NCBI GenBank assembly: GCA_018336015.1
Contig: JAGXQZ010000010.1
Location: 1-64,000, forward strand
DNA: 64,000 nucleotides
Reading direction: 5' to 3'
Origin: Algoriphagus sp.
Lineage (GTDB): Bacteria > Bacteroidota > Bacteroidia > Cytophagales > Cyclobacteriaceae
Part shown: in pieces, positions 7,773-16,281 of the stretch
How the letters are laid out: every line of letters starts with the position of its first letter
How positions within the stretch are numbered: position 1 is the first letter of the stretch
Notes under the pieces: model-generated
Told to the model about the DNA's origin: nothing
What the model saw: the letters and a program-made list of their open reading frames with translations, nothing else
The model's database searches: none
Position numbers and translations under genes: made by a program

Positions 7773-8326
7773 TTCAGGATTACCTGAGTCATGTACCCCA
7801 AGAGGTATTTGAAAAAGCAAAAGGGATCAAAGTCCTGATCACCGATGTTGATGGTGTGCTTACCGATGGAGGAATCATTTACGACGACCTCGGTACTGAG
7901 TATAAAAAGTATAATGTGAAAGATGGTCTGATTGTGCAGCATCTGAAAAAAGCCGGATTCTTGGTGGGTGCCATTACCGGTAGAGCTTCGCAAGTAGTCG
8001 AAAATCGATGCGAAGAGCTTCGGTTTGACTTTCATTACCATGGGGTCAAAGACAAGTGGAAAAAGCTGACTGAGGCTTTGGAGACGATGGAACTTACTGC
8101 TGAGGAAGTGGCCTACATCGGAGATGATCTGATCGATTTGCCCGTTTTGACCAAAGTGGGTCTGTCTGTAGCACCGGCCGATGCCTTGCCTTATGTCAAG
8201 TCACAGGTTCATTACACTTCTCCCTTTACTGGTGGAAAAGGGGTTTTCCGGGAGTTTGCAGATATACTTTTGCATGCCAAAGGGCAGCTGATTCCATTAA
8301 TTGAAACTTTATCCCACAAGGAATAA
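7754..8326 (+). CDS. kdsC: HAD phosphatase, KDO-8-phosphate phosphatase type
   Basis: This enzyme removes phosphate from 3-deoxy-D-manno-octulosonate 8-phosphate, the third KDO step. The C0-type HAD motif DVDGVLTDGG gives nucleophile Asp31 and acid/base Asp33. AITGRAS holds the motif II Thr, and VAYIGDDLIDLPVL is motif III/IV. Its length of 190 residues is close to the usual 170-190. It starts 19 bp before the end of the GNAT-nitrilase gene and its stop shares bases with the kdsA start, so three genes form one translational unit. Confidence 0.9.
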   Translation: METEKIIQDYLSHVPQEVFEKAKGIKVLITDVDGVLTDGGIIYDDLGTEYKKYNVKDGLIVQHLKKAGFLVGAITGRASQVVENRCEELRFDFHYHGVKDKWKKLTEALETMELTAEEVAYIGDDLIDLPVLTKVGLSVAPADALPYVKSQVHYTSPFTGGKGVFREFADILLHAKGQLIPLIETLSHKE

Positions 8327-9174
8327 TGATACGAAATACCAGTCCCATGAAGATCCGAGAGGGTGTCGTTTTGGGAAGTGACAAACCGGTTCTATTTGCT
8401 GGCCCCTGTGCAGTGGAGAGCTTTGATATCTGTTTGGAAATCGGGACCAAAGTAAAAGAATGGGCTACTGCGCATGGATTTTCCTATGTGTTCAAAGCTT
8501 CTTTTGATAAAGCCAACCGCACCTCCTCCGGATCATTCCGCAGTATTGGCATGGACAAATCGCTGGAAGTTCTGCAGCGGGTTGGTCAGGCATTGGATGT
8601 TCCTTTGGTTACCGATATTCACGAAAGTTATCAAGCCGCTGAGGTTGCAGAGGTAGTGGATGTGCTTCAGATACCTGCGTTTCTCTGCCGTCAGACGGAC
8701 TTATTGTTGGCGGCGGGCAATACCGGTAAGGCAGTAAAAATTAAGCGAGGTCAATTTATGGCACCTGAAGACATGCAGTACGCAGTCAAGAAGGTGCGAT
8801 CCACAGGAAATGAGAATGTTTGCCTGACAGAGCGTGGCTTCTCATTAGGTTATCACAACCTTGTCGTGGATATGCGTGGCCTTCCGATTATGCGTCAGTT
8901 TGCGCCAGTCGTTTTTGACATCACACATTCCGTGCAGCAGCCGGGGGGACAAGGAGGAAGCAGTGGCGGTCAGCGAGAGTTTGCGCCGATTTTGGCGAGA
9001 GCAGCAGCGGCTACTGGGATTGATGGATTCTTCATTGAGACACATCCCGAGCCAGCTAAAGCCCTCAGTGATGGTCCTAATTTGATCCCATTGCACCGCA
9101 TGGGGGATTTCTTGGAAATGCTCAAAGAAGCGTGGACTTTGGGAATAAAGTATCAGGATTTTCAGGTAGAATAA
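8326..9174 (+). CDS. kdsA: 3-deoxy-8-phosphooctulonate synthase
   Basis: KdsA condenses phosphoenolpyruvate with arabinose 5-phosphate to KDO 8-phosphate for the lipid A inner core. Family motifs are clear: FAGPCAVES near residue 26, KASFDKANRTS, TDIHE, GQFMAPEDM and DITHSVQQPG. The 282-residue length is normal. Its ATG overlaps the kdsC stop (TAATG). An internal ATG at residue 8 (MKIREGVV) is an alternative start. Order kdsC-kdsA means product and next-step enzymes are made together. Confidence 0.95.
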   Translation: MIRNTSPMKIREGVVLGSDKPVLFAGPCAVESFDICLEIGTKVKEWATAHGFSYVFKASFDKANRTSSGSFRSIGMDKSLEVLQRVGQALDVPLVTDIHESYQAAEVAEVVDVLQIPAFLCRQTDLLLAAGNTGKAVKIKRGQFMAPEDMQYAVKKVRSTGNENVCLTERGFSLGYHNLVVDMRGLPIMRQFAPVVFDITHSVQQPGGQGGSSGGQREFAPILARAAAATGIDGFFIETHPEPAKALSDGPNLIPLHRMGDFLEMLKEAWTLGIKYQDFQVE

Positions 9175-9185
9175 TGAATTAAGCC

Positions 9186-10823
9186 ATGATCAGAATAAGA
9201 CTTTTCTTCTTTGCTGTTTGTGTTGGGTTTTTTCAATCATTCAGTTTAGCGCAAGGTCTTTCGGATCAGATTAGAATTAGTTTGGAAAAAGCCACCCAAG
9301 AAAAGCCCCATGTCTTGGGTGGTATTTTTTTGAAAAATGTAGGGGAGGTCTATCAGTTTTATGCGCAGAGAGGTTTTGAACCCGTATGGAGCAAAGCGTC
9401 TGTGCTTACCGAAAGAGCCTATGAACTGCGCTTTGAAATCCGACAATCCAAATTTGATGGACTCAAACCAAGTGATTATCATTTGGCTTATTTCGAGTCT
9501 GCCTTTAGCCTTGCCGAGCAGCGCAAAAAGTCCGGTGAACCATTAAGCATTCTTTCGCTCACTCACCTGGAAATTGTCCTGACTGATGCATTTTTTGAAT
9601 TGGCGGAGGACTTGGCCATAGGAAAACTCAATCCTGCTTCGCTCAAAGCGACTTGGTCCATCCCTCGCAGGTCAAAAAGTCTGGACCACGGGTTCCTTTT
9701 GTTGGAAGCCCTACGAAATGAAGACTTGAGGTCAGGTTTGGCCAAGCTTTATCCCAAAAATCCGCTCTACCAAAAAGGAAAGCAGTTGATGAGAGAATTG
9801 GATGAAAGGGCAAAAAAGGATTCCATTGCCTGGAAGCCAATTAAAATTGATCGATTGATCAAAGTAGGAGAGTCCAATGGTCAGATTCCAGCAGTGAGAG
9901 AAAGATTAGCTTTTTGGGGGTTCCCTTCGCCGGAGTTATCTAAAGATTCTAAAATTTTCGATTCGTTGCTATTTGAGCAAGTTATCCGATATCAACAGTC
10001 CAAAGACATGGTTCAGGATGGCGTTTTGGGTCAAGTGACATTGGCTTCGCTCAATGAATCCCCCGCGAGTCTCATGGATAAATTGGCGGTGAATTTGGAA
10101 CGACTTCGGTGGATTCCGGATGAATTCTTTGAAGGGGAAACCATTTTTGTCAATATCCCCAGTTTTCATTTAGTCTATCGTTCTGGAGCAGATACCTTAT
10201 TCTCCACCAAAGTGATCGTCGGTACAGTCAAGCATCAGTCCCCCGTGTTTACCGCGCCGATGAGTTATTTGGTGATGAGTCCCTATTGGAATATTCCTCC
10301 TTCGATCGCCAGAAATGAAACCATACCTGCCATCAAAAGAAACCCAAGTTACCTGGAAAGTAATCGAATGGAGGTGGTGAATAGTGCAGGAAATTCGGTC
10401 CCTCCATCTGCTGTCAACTGGAATGCCCGGCCTTTTCCCTATTTGATCCGACAAAAACCCGGAGAGGACAATGCTTTGGGTCTAGTCAAGTTTATGTTCC
10501 CCAATCCTAATAATGTGTATCTGCATGATACTCCTGCTAAGCAACTTTTTGATCGGGAAATTAGGACATTCAGTCACGGGTGCATCCGAATGCAAAATCC
10601 AAAGACCTTTGCTGACTTATTGTTAAAAAACAAGCCGGAATGGACTTCAGATAGGATTTGGGAAGCGATGAATCAGTCCAAAGAGCAAATCGTCCAGTTG
10701 GATAAAAAAATTCCTGTAGTGATTACCTATTTAACATTGACCATGGATGCCAAGGGCAACCCACAATTTAGGCAGGACGTGTACCAAAGAGATGCTGAGG
10801 TCCTATCGCTCTTGAAGCGGTAA
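9186..10823 (+). CDS. L,D-transpeptidase, YcbB/LdtD-like
   Basis: This periplasmic enzyme makes 3-3 peptidoglycan crosslinks. After a signal peptide (residues 1-22, ending SLAQ) comes a scaffold domain. A peptidoglycan-binding motif follows around 255-305 (VIRYQQSKDMVQDGVLG), then a YkuD catalytic domain. The active-site signature FSHGCIRMQNP places the catalytic Cys near residue 466, with partner His in YLHDTP about 30 residues earlier. The length of 545 is typical of the YcbB group. It lies 11 bp after kdsA, so it may share its mRNA and link envelope sugar and peptidoglycan supply. Confidence 0.9.
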   Translation: MIRIRLFFFAVCVGFFQSFSLAQGLSDQIRISLEKATQEKPHVLGGIFLKNVGEVYQFYAQRGFEPVWSKASVLTERAYELRFEIRQSKFDGLKPSDYHLAYFESAFSLAEQRKKSGEPLSILSLTHLEIVLTDAFFELAEDLAIGKLNPASLKATWSIPRRSKSLDHGFLLLEALRNEDLRSGLAKLYPKNPLYQKGKQLMRELDERAKKDSIAWKPIKIDRLIKVGESNGQIPAVRERLAFWGFPSPELSKDSKIFDSLLFEQVIRYQQSKDMVQDGVLGQVTLASLNESPASLMDKLAVNLERLRWIPDEFFEGETIFVNIPSFHLVYRSGADTLFSTKVIVGTVKHQSPVFTAPMSYLVMSPYWNIPPSIARNETIPAIKRNPSYLESNRMEVVNSAGNSVPPSAVNWNARPFPYLIRQKPGEDNALGLVKFMFPNPNNVYLHDTPAKQLFDREIRTFSHGCIRMQNPKTFADLLLKNKPEWTSDRIWEAMNQSKEQIVQLDKKIPVVITYLTLTMDAKGNPQFRQDVYQRDAEVLSLLKR

Positions 10824-10826
10824 TAA

Positions 10827-11519
10827 TCATGGCTGTAAAAGAGGGATTTGCGAAAGGTAAGTCTGGTCTGGTGCATAGATAAAAAGTAAGGAACCTTCCT
10901 TCATTAGGTCAATGACCTCTCTGGAAAGTTCAGTCGGAACTGCAGGGCATCCTAGACTTCTTCCCAATCTTCCTGACATTTTGGCGACTTCTTCCCGCGC
11001 ATAGTCTGCTCCATGAATGACGATTGCTCTGTTTCTAGCTTGGTCATTTATCCCTTTTTCCAGTCCATCCAGACGGAGAGAATACCCATGTTTACCTTGA
11101 TAGGTCTCCCCGGTTTTGTAAAATCCAAGGCTACTTTGATTGGATTCGGGAGTATTGGAAAATTTTTCTGCCATCAACATTCCTGAATTTCTTCCATGGG
11201 ATACTACCGTGTGTAGCAGGATGTCCTGTTTGGCGACATCAATGATCCAAAGCCGCTTTTCGGTGGAGGGAAGTGAGAAATCAATTACGCTCAAAATTGG
11301 CTTTTTGAGCTCATTTTCAAGTTTTTCATACCCCTTTAAGGCAAGATCCAAAGCTGCAAGAGAAGGAAGATCGGCATGTTTTGCTGACAGATTATCGATT
11401 AAGATTTCTGTTTGTGACTTTGAATTTGAGGTGTTAGTGGCGATTGGCTCTTTGTTAGATAAACCTAGATTTGAGATCAACCAAATCAACGGAATTAGAA
11501 ATCCTTGTGATACAGTCAT
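10827..11519 (-). CDS. secreted murein L,D-transpeptidase-like protein (YkuD_2 type)
   Basis: A 230-residue protein with an N-terminal hydrophobic segment (GFLIPLIWLISNLGL) and a catalytic-type C-terminal half. VIHGADYA and GRSLGCPAVP give the His...Ser-x-Gly-Cys signature of the YkuD_2 branch. It is distinct from the HGC(I)R form in the gene just upstream. It ends 3 bp from the end of that other L,D-transpeptidase, tail to tail, so two enzymes of the same activity class meet convergently. The target bond is not known. Confidence 0.82.
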   Translation of the reverse strand: MTVSQGFLIPLIWLISNLGLSNKEPIATNTSNSKSQTEILIDNLSAKHADLPSLAALDLALKGYEKLENELKKPILSVIDFSLPSTEKRLWIIDVAKQDILLHTVVSHGRNSGMLMAEKFSNTPESNQSSLGFYKTGETYQGKHGYSLRLDGLEKGINDQARNRAIVIHGADYAREEVAKMSGRLGRSLGCPAVPTELSREVIDLMKEGSLLFIYAPDQTYLSQIPLLQP

Positions 11520-11667
11520 AGTTGGGTTGCGGTAGGTTGGGTGATCGCTGCTTTAAGCTATGTCCCAGATTGTCAAAAACTTTGCCAGGCTAACTTTTGT
11601 CAGGTGCCAAAACGGAACCAAATGCCTACTTCAAATAGTTCTTGTCGTGATCTGTAAATGAGCTGTT

Positions 11668-11699
11668 TTTGGGCAGAGGTTTAATTCTGGTTACTTTTG
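11668..11699 (+). promoter_or_regulatory. Bacteroidota-type promoter upstream of queD-folE
   Basis: TTTG (11668-11671) and TACTTTTG (11692-11699) are separated by 20 bp. This matches the -33 TTTG / -7 TAnnTTTG pattern with standard spacing. Transcription would begin near 11703, leaving a leader of about 100 nt before queD. This is the cleanest promoter match I found. Confidence 0.65.
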
Positions 11700-11807
11700 C
11701 AATCTTGCCTTAAATTAAACGACTGACTTGCAGAACATTGATCTTTTTGTTTAAAAGAATTTTGAATCTGTTAAACAAAAAAATCCTTTACCCTGTTCTT
11801 ATCCTCA

Positions 11808-12218
11808 ATGAAAGTATCCGTATTTAGAAAAGAGCATTTCAACGCAGCTCATCGCTTAGCTAACCCAAGCTGGTCAGCAGAAAAAAACGAGGCTGTATTT
11901 GGAAAGTGTAACAATCCCAACTACCACGGCCACAACTATGAGTTGATTGTGAAATTGAAAGGGGAAATCGACCCTGATACAGGGTACGTTTATGATATGA
12001 AGGTACTGAGCGACCTGATTAAAGTGTATGTTTTGAATAAGTTTGACCACAAAAATTTAAACTTGGATACCGATGAATTTAAAGATCTTAATCCCTCAGC
12101 GGAGAATATTGCAGTGGTTATTTGGAATATTCTGAGAGAAAAAATTGATCGTAAATTTGAGTTAACCATTCAGCTCTATGAAACAGAAAGAAACTTTGTT
12201 GAATACGATGGCAATTAA
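11808..12218 (+). CDS. queD: 6-carboxytetrahydropterin synthase (QueD / PTPS family)
   Basis: This zinc enzyme converts dihydroneopterin triphosphate to 6-carboxy-tetrahydropterin, an early queuosine step. Zinc ligands appear in FNAAHRL (His16 region) and YHGHNYEL. The catalytic Cys is in FGKCNNPNYHGHNY. The length of 136 fits bacterial QueD. The gene is followed with overlap by folE, whose product makes its substrate. A pyruvoyl-tetrahydropterin synthase role cannot be fully excluded, but the FolE pairing favours queuosine/deazaguanine supply. Confidence 0.9.
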   Translation: MKVSVFRKEHFNAAHRLANPSWSAEKNEAVFGKCNNPNYHGHNYELIVKLKGEIDPDTGYVYDMKVLSDLIKVYVLNKFDHKNLNLDTDEFKDLNPSAENIAVVIWNILREKIDRKFELTIQLYETERNFVEYDGN

Positions 12219-12882
12219 TATTGCACGCGCGTCATTCGAAGAAATCGGGGAGGAGCATGTTGGCACCTCTCTTCAAACTCCACTCCGTGAGGATGCATTC
12301 AAAATGGATGACGAACTCAAAGTAGAGCTGATTGAAAAGCACTTTAGAGAAATCATGCACATTCTTGGGCTTGATTTGACTGACGACAGCCTAAAAGGCA
12401 CGCCACACCGAGTGGCTAAAATGTATGTTAAGGAGGTTTTTGCGGGGTTAAATCCTAAAAATAAACCTGCCGCGAAGCTGTTTGAAAACAAATACAAATA
12501 CAATGAAATGCTTGTGGAAAAGGATATTACTTTCCATTCCCACTGCGAGCACCACTTTGTTCCGATCTATGGCAAAGCACATGTCGCCTACATCTCTAAT
12601 GGCAATGTGATAGGACTTTCCAAAATCAATCGGATCGTTCAATACTTTTCTAAGAGACCGCAAGTACAGGAAAGATTGACCATGCAGATCGGTAATGAAC
12701 TCAAGGAAGTTCTCGGCACAGATGATGTAGCGGTGATTATGGATGCTTACCACATGTGCGTAAGCTCCAGAGGAGTAAATGACACCAACAGTTCTACGGT
12801 GACCTCATTTTTCTCGGGAAAATTTGAAAAAGACGAACAAAGCCGCAATGAATTTCTTAAGTACATCAGTCTTAAGAAGTAA
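12208..12882 (+). CDS. folE: GTP cyclohydrolase I
   Basis: FolE opens GTP to dihydroneopterin triphosphate for folate and queuosine. The zinc/active-site motif is HSHCEHHFVPIYG, with the third zinc ligand in YHMCVSSRGV. LTMQIGNEL and SSTVTSFF complete the family pattern. I chose the ATG at 12208 (MAINIA), which overlaps queD by 11 bp. An upstream ATG at 12178 would add 10 residues and overlap by 41 bp. With that start the protein has 224 residues, as usual. A strong terminator follows. Confidence 0.94.
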   Translation: MAINIARASFEEIGEEHVGTSLQTPLREDAFKMDDELKVELIEKHFREIMHILGLDLTDDSLKGTPHRVAKMYVKEVFAGLNPKNKPAAKLFENKYKYNEMLVEKDITFHSHCEHHFVPIYGKAHVAYISNGNVIGLSKINRIVQYFSKRPQVQERLTMQIGNELKEVLGTDDVAVIMDAYHMCVSSRGVNDTNSSTVTSFFSGKFEKDEQSRNEFLKYISLKK

Positions 12883-12910
12883 TAGAGTAACCGCTTGCTA
12901 AACCAACATA

Positions 12911-12938
12911 AAACCCTGCCAACTGCAGGGTTTTTTTT
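12911..12938 (+). terminator. rho-independent terminator after folE
   Basis: AAACCCTGC (12911-12919) pairs with GCAGGGTTT (12925-12933), followed by an unbroken T-run to 12938. Confidence 0.9.
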
Positions 12939-12995
12939 GCGAGTAATGCAAACAAAAACATCCTAATCTGATTTAATTAAAAAATCAAATTACTC

Positions 12996-13676
12996 ATGGA
13001 AGGCAAGAATGTTGTGATTATTGGAGGCAACTCCGGAATAGGAAAAGCTACTGCAGAACTGCTTCAAGCGGCAGGAGCCAATCTCTTTCTATACTCTAAA
13101 AGCGGGTCAGGAACCACAGCTTTGGATACTTCAGTAGATTTTGAGGAAATTCCGGGATTGCCTGAGGTCATCGATGGAGTAGTCTATGCACCTGGTACGA
13201 TTAACCTTAAGCCTTTCCACAGAATTTCCATGGATGATTTTAAAAGGGAAATGGAAGTCAATTTTTTTGGAGCTGTAAGGGTGCTTCAGGCTTGCCTTAA
13301 GGGACTCAAAAAATCATCGGCACCTTCGGTGGTTTTATACAGTACCGTAGCGGTACAGACAGGCATGGGCTTCCATGCCGGGATAGCCTCCGCCAAGGGT
13401 GCGATCGAAGGCCTTACCAGATCCCTGGCTGCCGAATGGGCTCCATCCAAAATCCGTGTGAATGCCATCGCGCCATCATTGACAGAGACTCCCTTGGCTT
13501 CTGCCTTACTATCTACACCAGAAAAGAAAGAGGCTTCCGACAAGCGGCATCCCTTGGGAAGAGTAGGCTCGGCCTCGGACATTGCTGCTTCCACCCTATT
13601 TTTGCTGTCTCCACAATCGAGCTGGATGACAGGACAAATCCTTCATGTAGATGGAGGTATGTCTACATTAAAATAA
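12996..13676 (+). CDS. SDR-fold protein lacking the catalytic tyrosine
   Basis: This is a short-chain dehydrogenase/reductase fold of 226 residues. The nucleotide-binding GGNSGIGKATAELL is near residue 10, and the typical C-terminal WMTGQILHVDGG is present. The active-site YxxxK is altered: the Lys is in ASAKGAIEG, but the Tyr position four residues before it is Ile (AGIASAK). The Ser in LYSTVAV remains. Loss of the Tyr should impair standard hydride/proton transfer, so the protein may bind cofactor without classic activity or use another residue (a nearby His in FHAG). It heads a run with the next four genes. Confidence 0.82.
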   Translation: MEGKNVVIIGGNSGIGKATAELLQAAGANLFLYSKSGSGTTALDTSVDFEEIPGLPEVIDGVVYAPGTINLKPFHRISMDDFKREMEVNFFGAVRVLQACLKGLKKSSAPSVVLYSTVAVQTGMGFHAGIASAKGAIEGLTRSLAAEWAPSKIRVNAIAPSLTETPLASALLSTPEKKEASDKRHPLGRVGSASDIAASTLFLLSPQSSWMTGQILHVDGGMSTLK

Positions 13677-13744
13677 TTTAAACAATTACCCTAGGCATAT
13701 TGTCTGTATTGCGGGTATGGTCCCGAGATGAAAGCGCTGTGAAT

Positions 13745-14008
13745 ATGAAGACTCCACCTGAATCATTCCTGTTGTTTAAGGAAGAATTGAGGAAGGCCCA
13801 ACTCGAGAAAGAAAGGCTTCAACACTACTACGAGCAAAAACTGGCAGAAGTCAATCAGGAACTTTGTCGCCTGAAGGAGCAGATTCAGTCCCAACAAGAT
13901 ATGATGCGGACTACGCTTGAATATGCCTCCAACCTAGAAAACCGATTGACAGAAGTCAAAGAGGAAGTGGCTCATGCTACCTCCAGAAGTCGTAATTCCA
14001 TCTATTAA
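13745..14008 (+). CDS. small coiled-coil protein, unknown function
   Basis: From the ATG at 13745 this gives 87 residues, mostly one charged helix. The heptad-like stretch runs from EELRKAQLEKERLQHYY to about EYASNLENRLTEVKEEV. No signal peptide or cysteine pair is seen. It lies 68 bp after the SDR gene and 16 bp before the next start. An in-frame upstream non-ATG start near 13700 is possible. I do not recognise a family; a scaffold or interaction role would fit the shape. Confidence 0.6.
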   Translation: MKTPPESFLLFKEELRKAQLEKERLQHYYEQKLAEVNQELCRLKEQIQSQQDMMRTTLEYASNLENRLTEVKEEVAHATSRSRNSIY

Positions 14009-14024
14009 TTCTACACTTTCAGCA

Positions 14025-14468
14025 ATGAACGAGACGATAAACTCTTCCGAAATTCAAGACTTTGTAGTAGCCTTTGAGCAGCGTTATGCCAGGGTTTGGG
14101 TCAGCCATGAAAGAAAGACCATCATTTGTGAGCTTTTGGCTGATTACATTCCGATCGAAGATTTCAAACTCACGTTTGGTCAGATCGGGGAGATAGTCAA
14201 GGCAGGTGATTTTGAAAAATTCATCTTCGATAAGCGATCCCTGAGAGCTTTCCACCAACCGACTATGGAGTGGTACTTCATTTTTTGGAAAAAGGAAATG
14301 CTGGAATTTGGGGTCAAAACCCATCGAAAAATCCTCCCTGCAGAGAAGTGGTTTGAAAAAATGGTACAAATTGCTAAAGACCAGATTCTCCAAACTTATC
14401 CAGACAATATCATCGATCAGCTGGACATTCGGTACTGCGATACCATCGAGCAGGCTATTGAGATATGA
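14025..14468 (+). CDS. hypothetical protein, possibly STAS/SpoIIAA-like
   Basis: A 147-residue soluble protein starting MNETINSSEIQ (ATG 14025). Features: a strand-like WVSHERKTIICELLADYI, then FEKFIFDKRSLRAFHQ and an aromatic patch MEWYFIFWKK. The alternation of strands and helices and the phrase on acquired 'FDKRSLRAF' resemble SpoIIAA/STAS-like proteins seen in Bacteroidota, but I cannot prove it. Its stop overlaps the flavin reductase start (ATGA), so the two are co-translated. Confidence 0.6.
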   Translation: MNETINSSEIQDFVVAFEQRYARVWVSHERKTIICELLADYIPIEDFKLTFGQIGEIVKAGDFEKFIFDKRSLRAFHQPTMEWYFIFWKKEMLEFGVKTHRKILPAEKWFEKMVQIAKDQILQTYPDNIIDQLDIRYCDTIEQAIEI

Positions 14469-15094
14469 TGAAGCACTGGACACTGGATCAGGTTATGGAA
14501 GAAGATTCTTTTTATAGAAGGAATCTCATCAACTGTCTGTCCGGCTACAAAAGTCTCAATCTCATCGGCACTAAAAACGCGGAAGGGGTCACAAATCTTG
14601 CCCCATTTTCTCAGGTTTTCCATATCGGAGCAGCACCTCCCTTGGTAGGAATTCTTTTTCGCCCACACACCGTCAAGCGGGATACGTTAGAAAATATACT
14701 GCAAACCGGCTTTTTCACACTCAACCATGTTATTCCCACATTTTACAAAGAAGCCCATTGGACAGCAGCAAATTGGGAAGGCAGCGAGTTTGAAGGCACA
14801 GGACTAATCGAGGAATTCAAACATGGTTTTTACGCGCCATTTGTGAAAAGCAGTCCCGTGCAGTTGGGTTGTTCCTTAGTAGAAACTCAGACGCTCCAAG
14901 TCAATCAAACGGTTCTTCTGATTGCCAACGTGGATCATATTTTTGTGGAGGAAAAAGGCCTTCGATCTGATGGTTCATTGGATTTGAATACCTTGGACAC
15001 AGTCACAGTAAGCGGATTAGATGAATACCACGTAGGTGAAAAATTAGGTAGATTGGCGTACCCAAAACCTGGAATACTTCCAGCAGAATTCTAA
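14465..15094 (+). CDS. flavin reductase family (FMN-binding split barrel) protein
   Basis: This 209-residue FMN-binding split-barrel protein belongs to the flavin reductase/DIM6-NTAB group. The core has NLIGTKNAEGVTNLAPFS, the usual FMN-binding opening. LVGILFRPHTVKRDTLENI and FTLNHV follow, as in homologues that reduce free FMN or bind it tightly. The end KLGRLAYPKPG is also typical. It overlaps the preceding unknown gene by 4 bp. A partner oxygenase is not seen nearby, so the physiological acceptor is unknown. Confidence 0.87.
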   Translation: MMKHWTLDQVMEEDSFYRRNLINCLSGYKSLNLIGTKNAEGVTNLAPFSQVFHIGAAPPLVGILFRPHTVKRDTLENILQTGFFTLNHVIPTFYKEAHWTAANWEGSEFEGTGLIEEFKHGFYAPFVKSSPVQLGCSLVETQTLQVNQTVLLIANVDHIFVEEKGLRSDGSLDLNTLDTVTVSGLDEYHVGEKLGRLAYPKPGILPAEF

Positions 15095-15185
15095 TTCTAC
15101 TAACTTATTGCTCAACAAAGGGTTTGAGATCAATTGTTTTTTGAAAAATCTGAAACCCGAAATCAAATATCTCATATCCAACAAC

Positions 15186-16181
15186 TTGCAGCTTCTTGAA
15201 CTCACCGACGCCGGACTTTATTGTCCTCCTGCCGGGATTTTCATCGATCCTTGGAAGCCTGTGGATCGTGCCGTAATCACGCATGCGCACTCGGACCATG
15301 CCCGTTGGGGAATGAAGCATTACTTAGCACATCAAGATTCAGCAGAGGTGATGAAGTTGCGTCTTGGAGCGGATATCAGCCTCCATACACTCGAATATCA
15401 GGAAAAACTTGAGGTAAACGGCGTTAAAATCAGTCTTCATCCTGCGGGACATATTCCGGGTTCGGCACAGGTCAGGTTGGAATATCAGGGGAAAGTGGCC
15501 GTGGTCAGCGGGGATTACAAAGTCGAAAATGACGGATTTGCTACACCCTTCGAACCGGTGAAGTGCCATGAGTTTGTCTCTGAGTGCACCTTTGGACTAC
15601 CGATCTATAAGTGGGAATCTCAGGTTGAGATTTTTTCACAAATCAATTCCTGGTGGAAAGAAAATGCTTCAGAAGGGCGTAACTCCGTTCTTTTTGCCTA
15701 TTCCTTGGGAAAAGCCCAGCGCATCCTTCAAAATCTCGATCGAGAGATTGGGGAAATCTTCGTCCATGGAGCCATCTGGAATACCAATCAAGCGCTGATG
15801 GCGAATGGGATTCCGCTTTGGGATGTGCCCAAAGTGACTCACGACATTCCAAAGAATCGATTCAAAGGGGACTTGATTATCGCTCCGCCTTCAGCAATGG
15901 GCACACCCTGGATGCGTAGATTTTCTCCTTATCGAACTGGGATTTGTTCGGGTTGGATGGCGGTGCGGGGTACGAGGAGGAGAAGAGCAGCGGATCGTGG
16001 ATTCGTGCTCTCTGACCATGCCGATTGGGAGGGATTGATCCAGGCAATCACTGCTACCGGAGCTGAAAAAGTCTACCTCACGCATGGTAGTACGGCGTCT
16101 TTTGGACGCTTTCTTCAGGAAGAAAAAGGGATTGATGCGGTCGAATTGCAGACACTTTTTGGAGTAGAGGAGGTAGAATAA
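15186..16181 (+). CDS. MBL-fold exonuclease, 'ligase-associated' type
   Basis: A metallo-beta-lactamase/beta-CASP protein of about 331 residues. The zinc motif is THAHSDHARW, with further ligands in HPAGHIPGSAQ, SGDYK and LSDHADW. Members of this group usually sit beside an ATP-dependent DNA ligase and helicase and are thought to trim DNA ends. No such ligase is present here, so this copy is an orphan in the window. No ATG precedes the zinc motif. I favour the TTG at 15186 because the family core (LLELTDAGLYC) starts right after it; a TTG at 15108 would add 26 residues of repeat-like sequence. Confidence 0.82.
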   Translation: MQLLELTDAGLYCPPAGIFIDPWKPVDRAVITHAHSDHARWGMKHYLAHQDSAEVMKLRLGADISLHTLEYQEKLEVNGVKISLHPAGHIPGSAQVRLEYQGKVAVVSGDYKVENDGFATPFEPVKCHEFVSECTFGLPIYKWESQVEIFSQINSWWKENASEGRNSVLFAYSLGKAQRILQNLDREIGEIFVHGAIWNTNQALMANGIPLWDVPKVTHDIPKNRFKGDLIIAPPSAMGTPWMRRFSPYRTGICSGWMAVRGTRRRRAADRGFVLSDHADWEGLIQAITATGAEKVYLTHGSTASFGRFLQEEKGIDAVELQTLFGVEEVE

Positions 16182-16281
16182 AAGGATTTAGGCAGCAGGA
16201 TTTAAAAATTGAAAGATTTTAAGATTGGATAATTGTGGCTCAAAACAATAACTTCCAGTTTCCTAGGCTAAATCACTCCCC
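16182..16281. other. short intergenic stretch of repeated A/T/G words
   Basis: Between the exonuclease and the next gene lies a purine-rich stretch in which GGATTT and GATTTTAAGATT-like words recur (about 16185-16230). No gene is seen. It resembles the other quasi-periodic intergenic gaps in this window. Confidence 0.45.
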
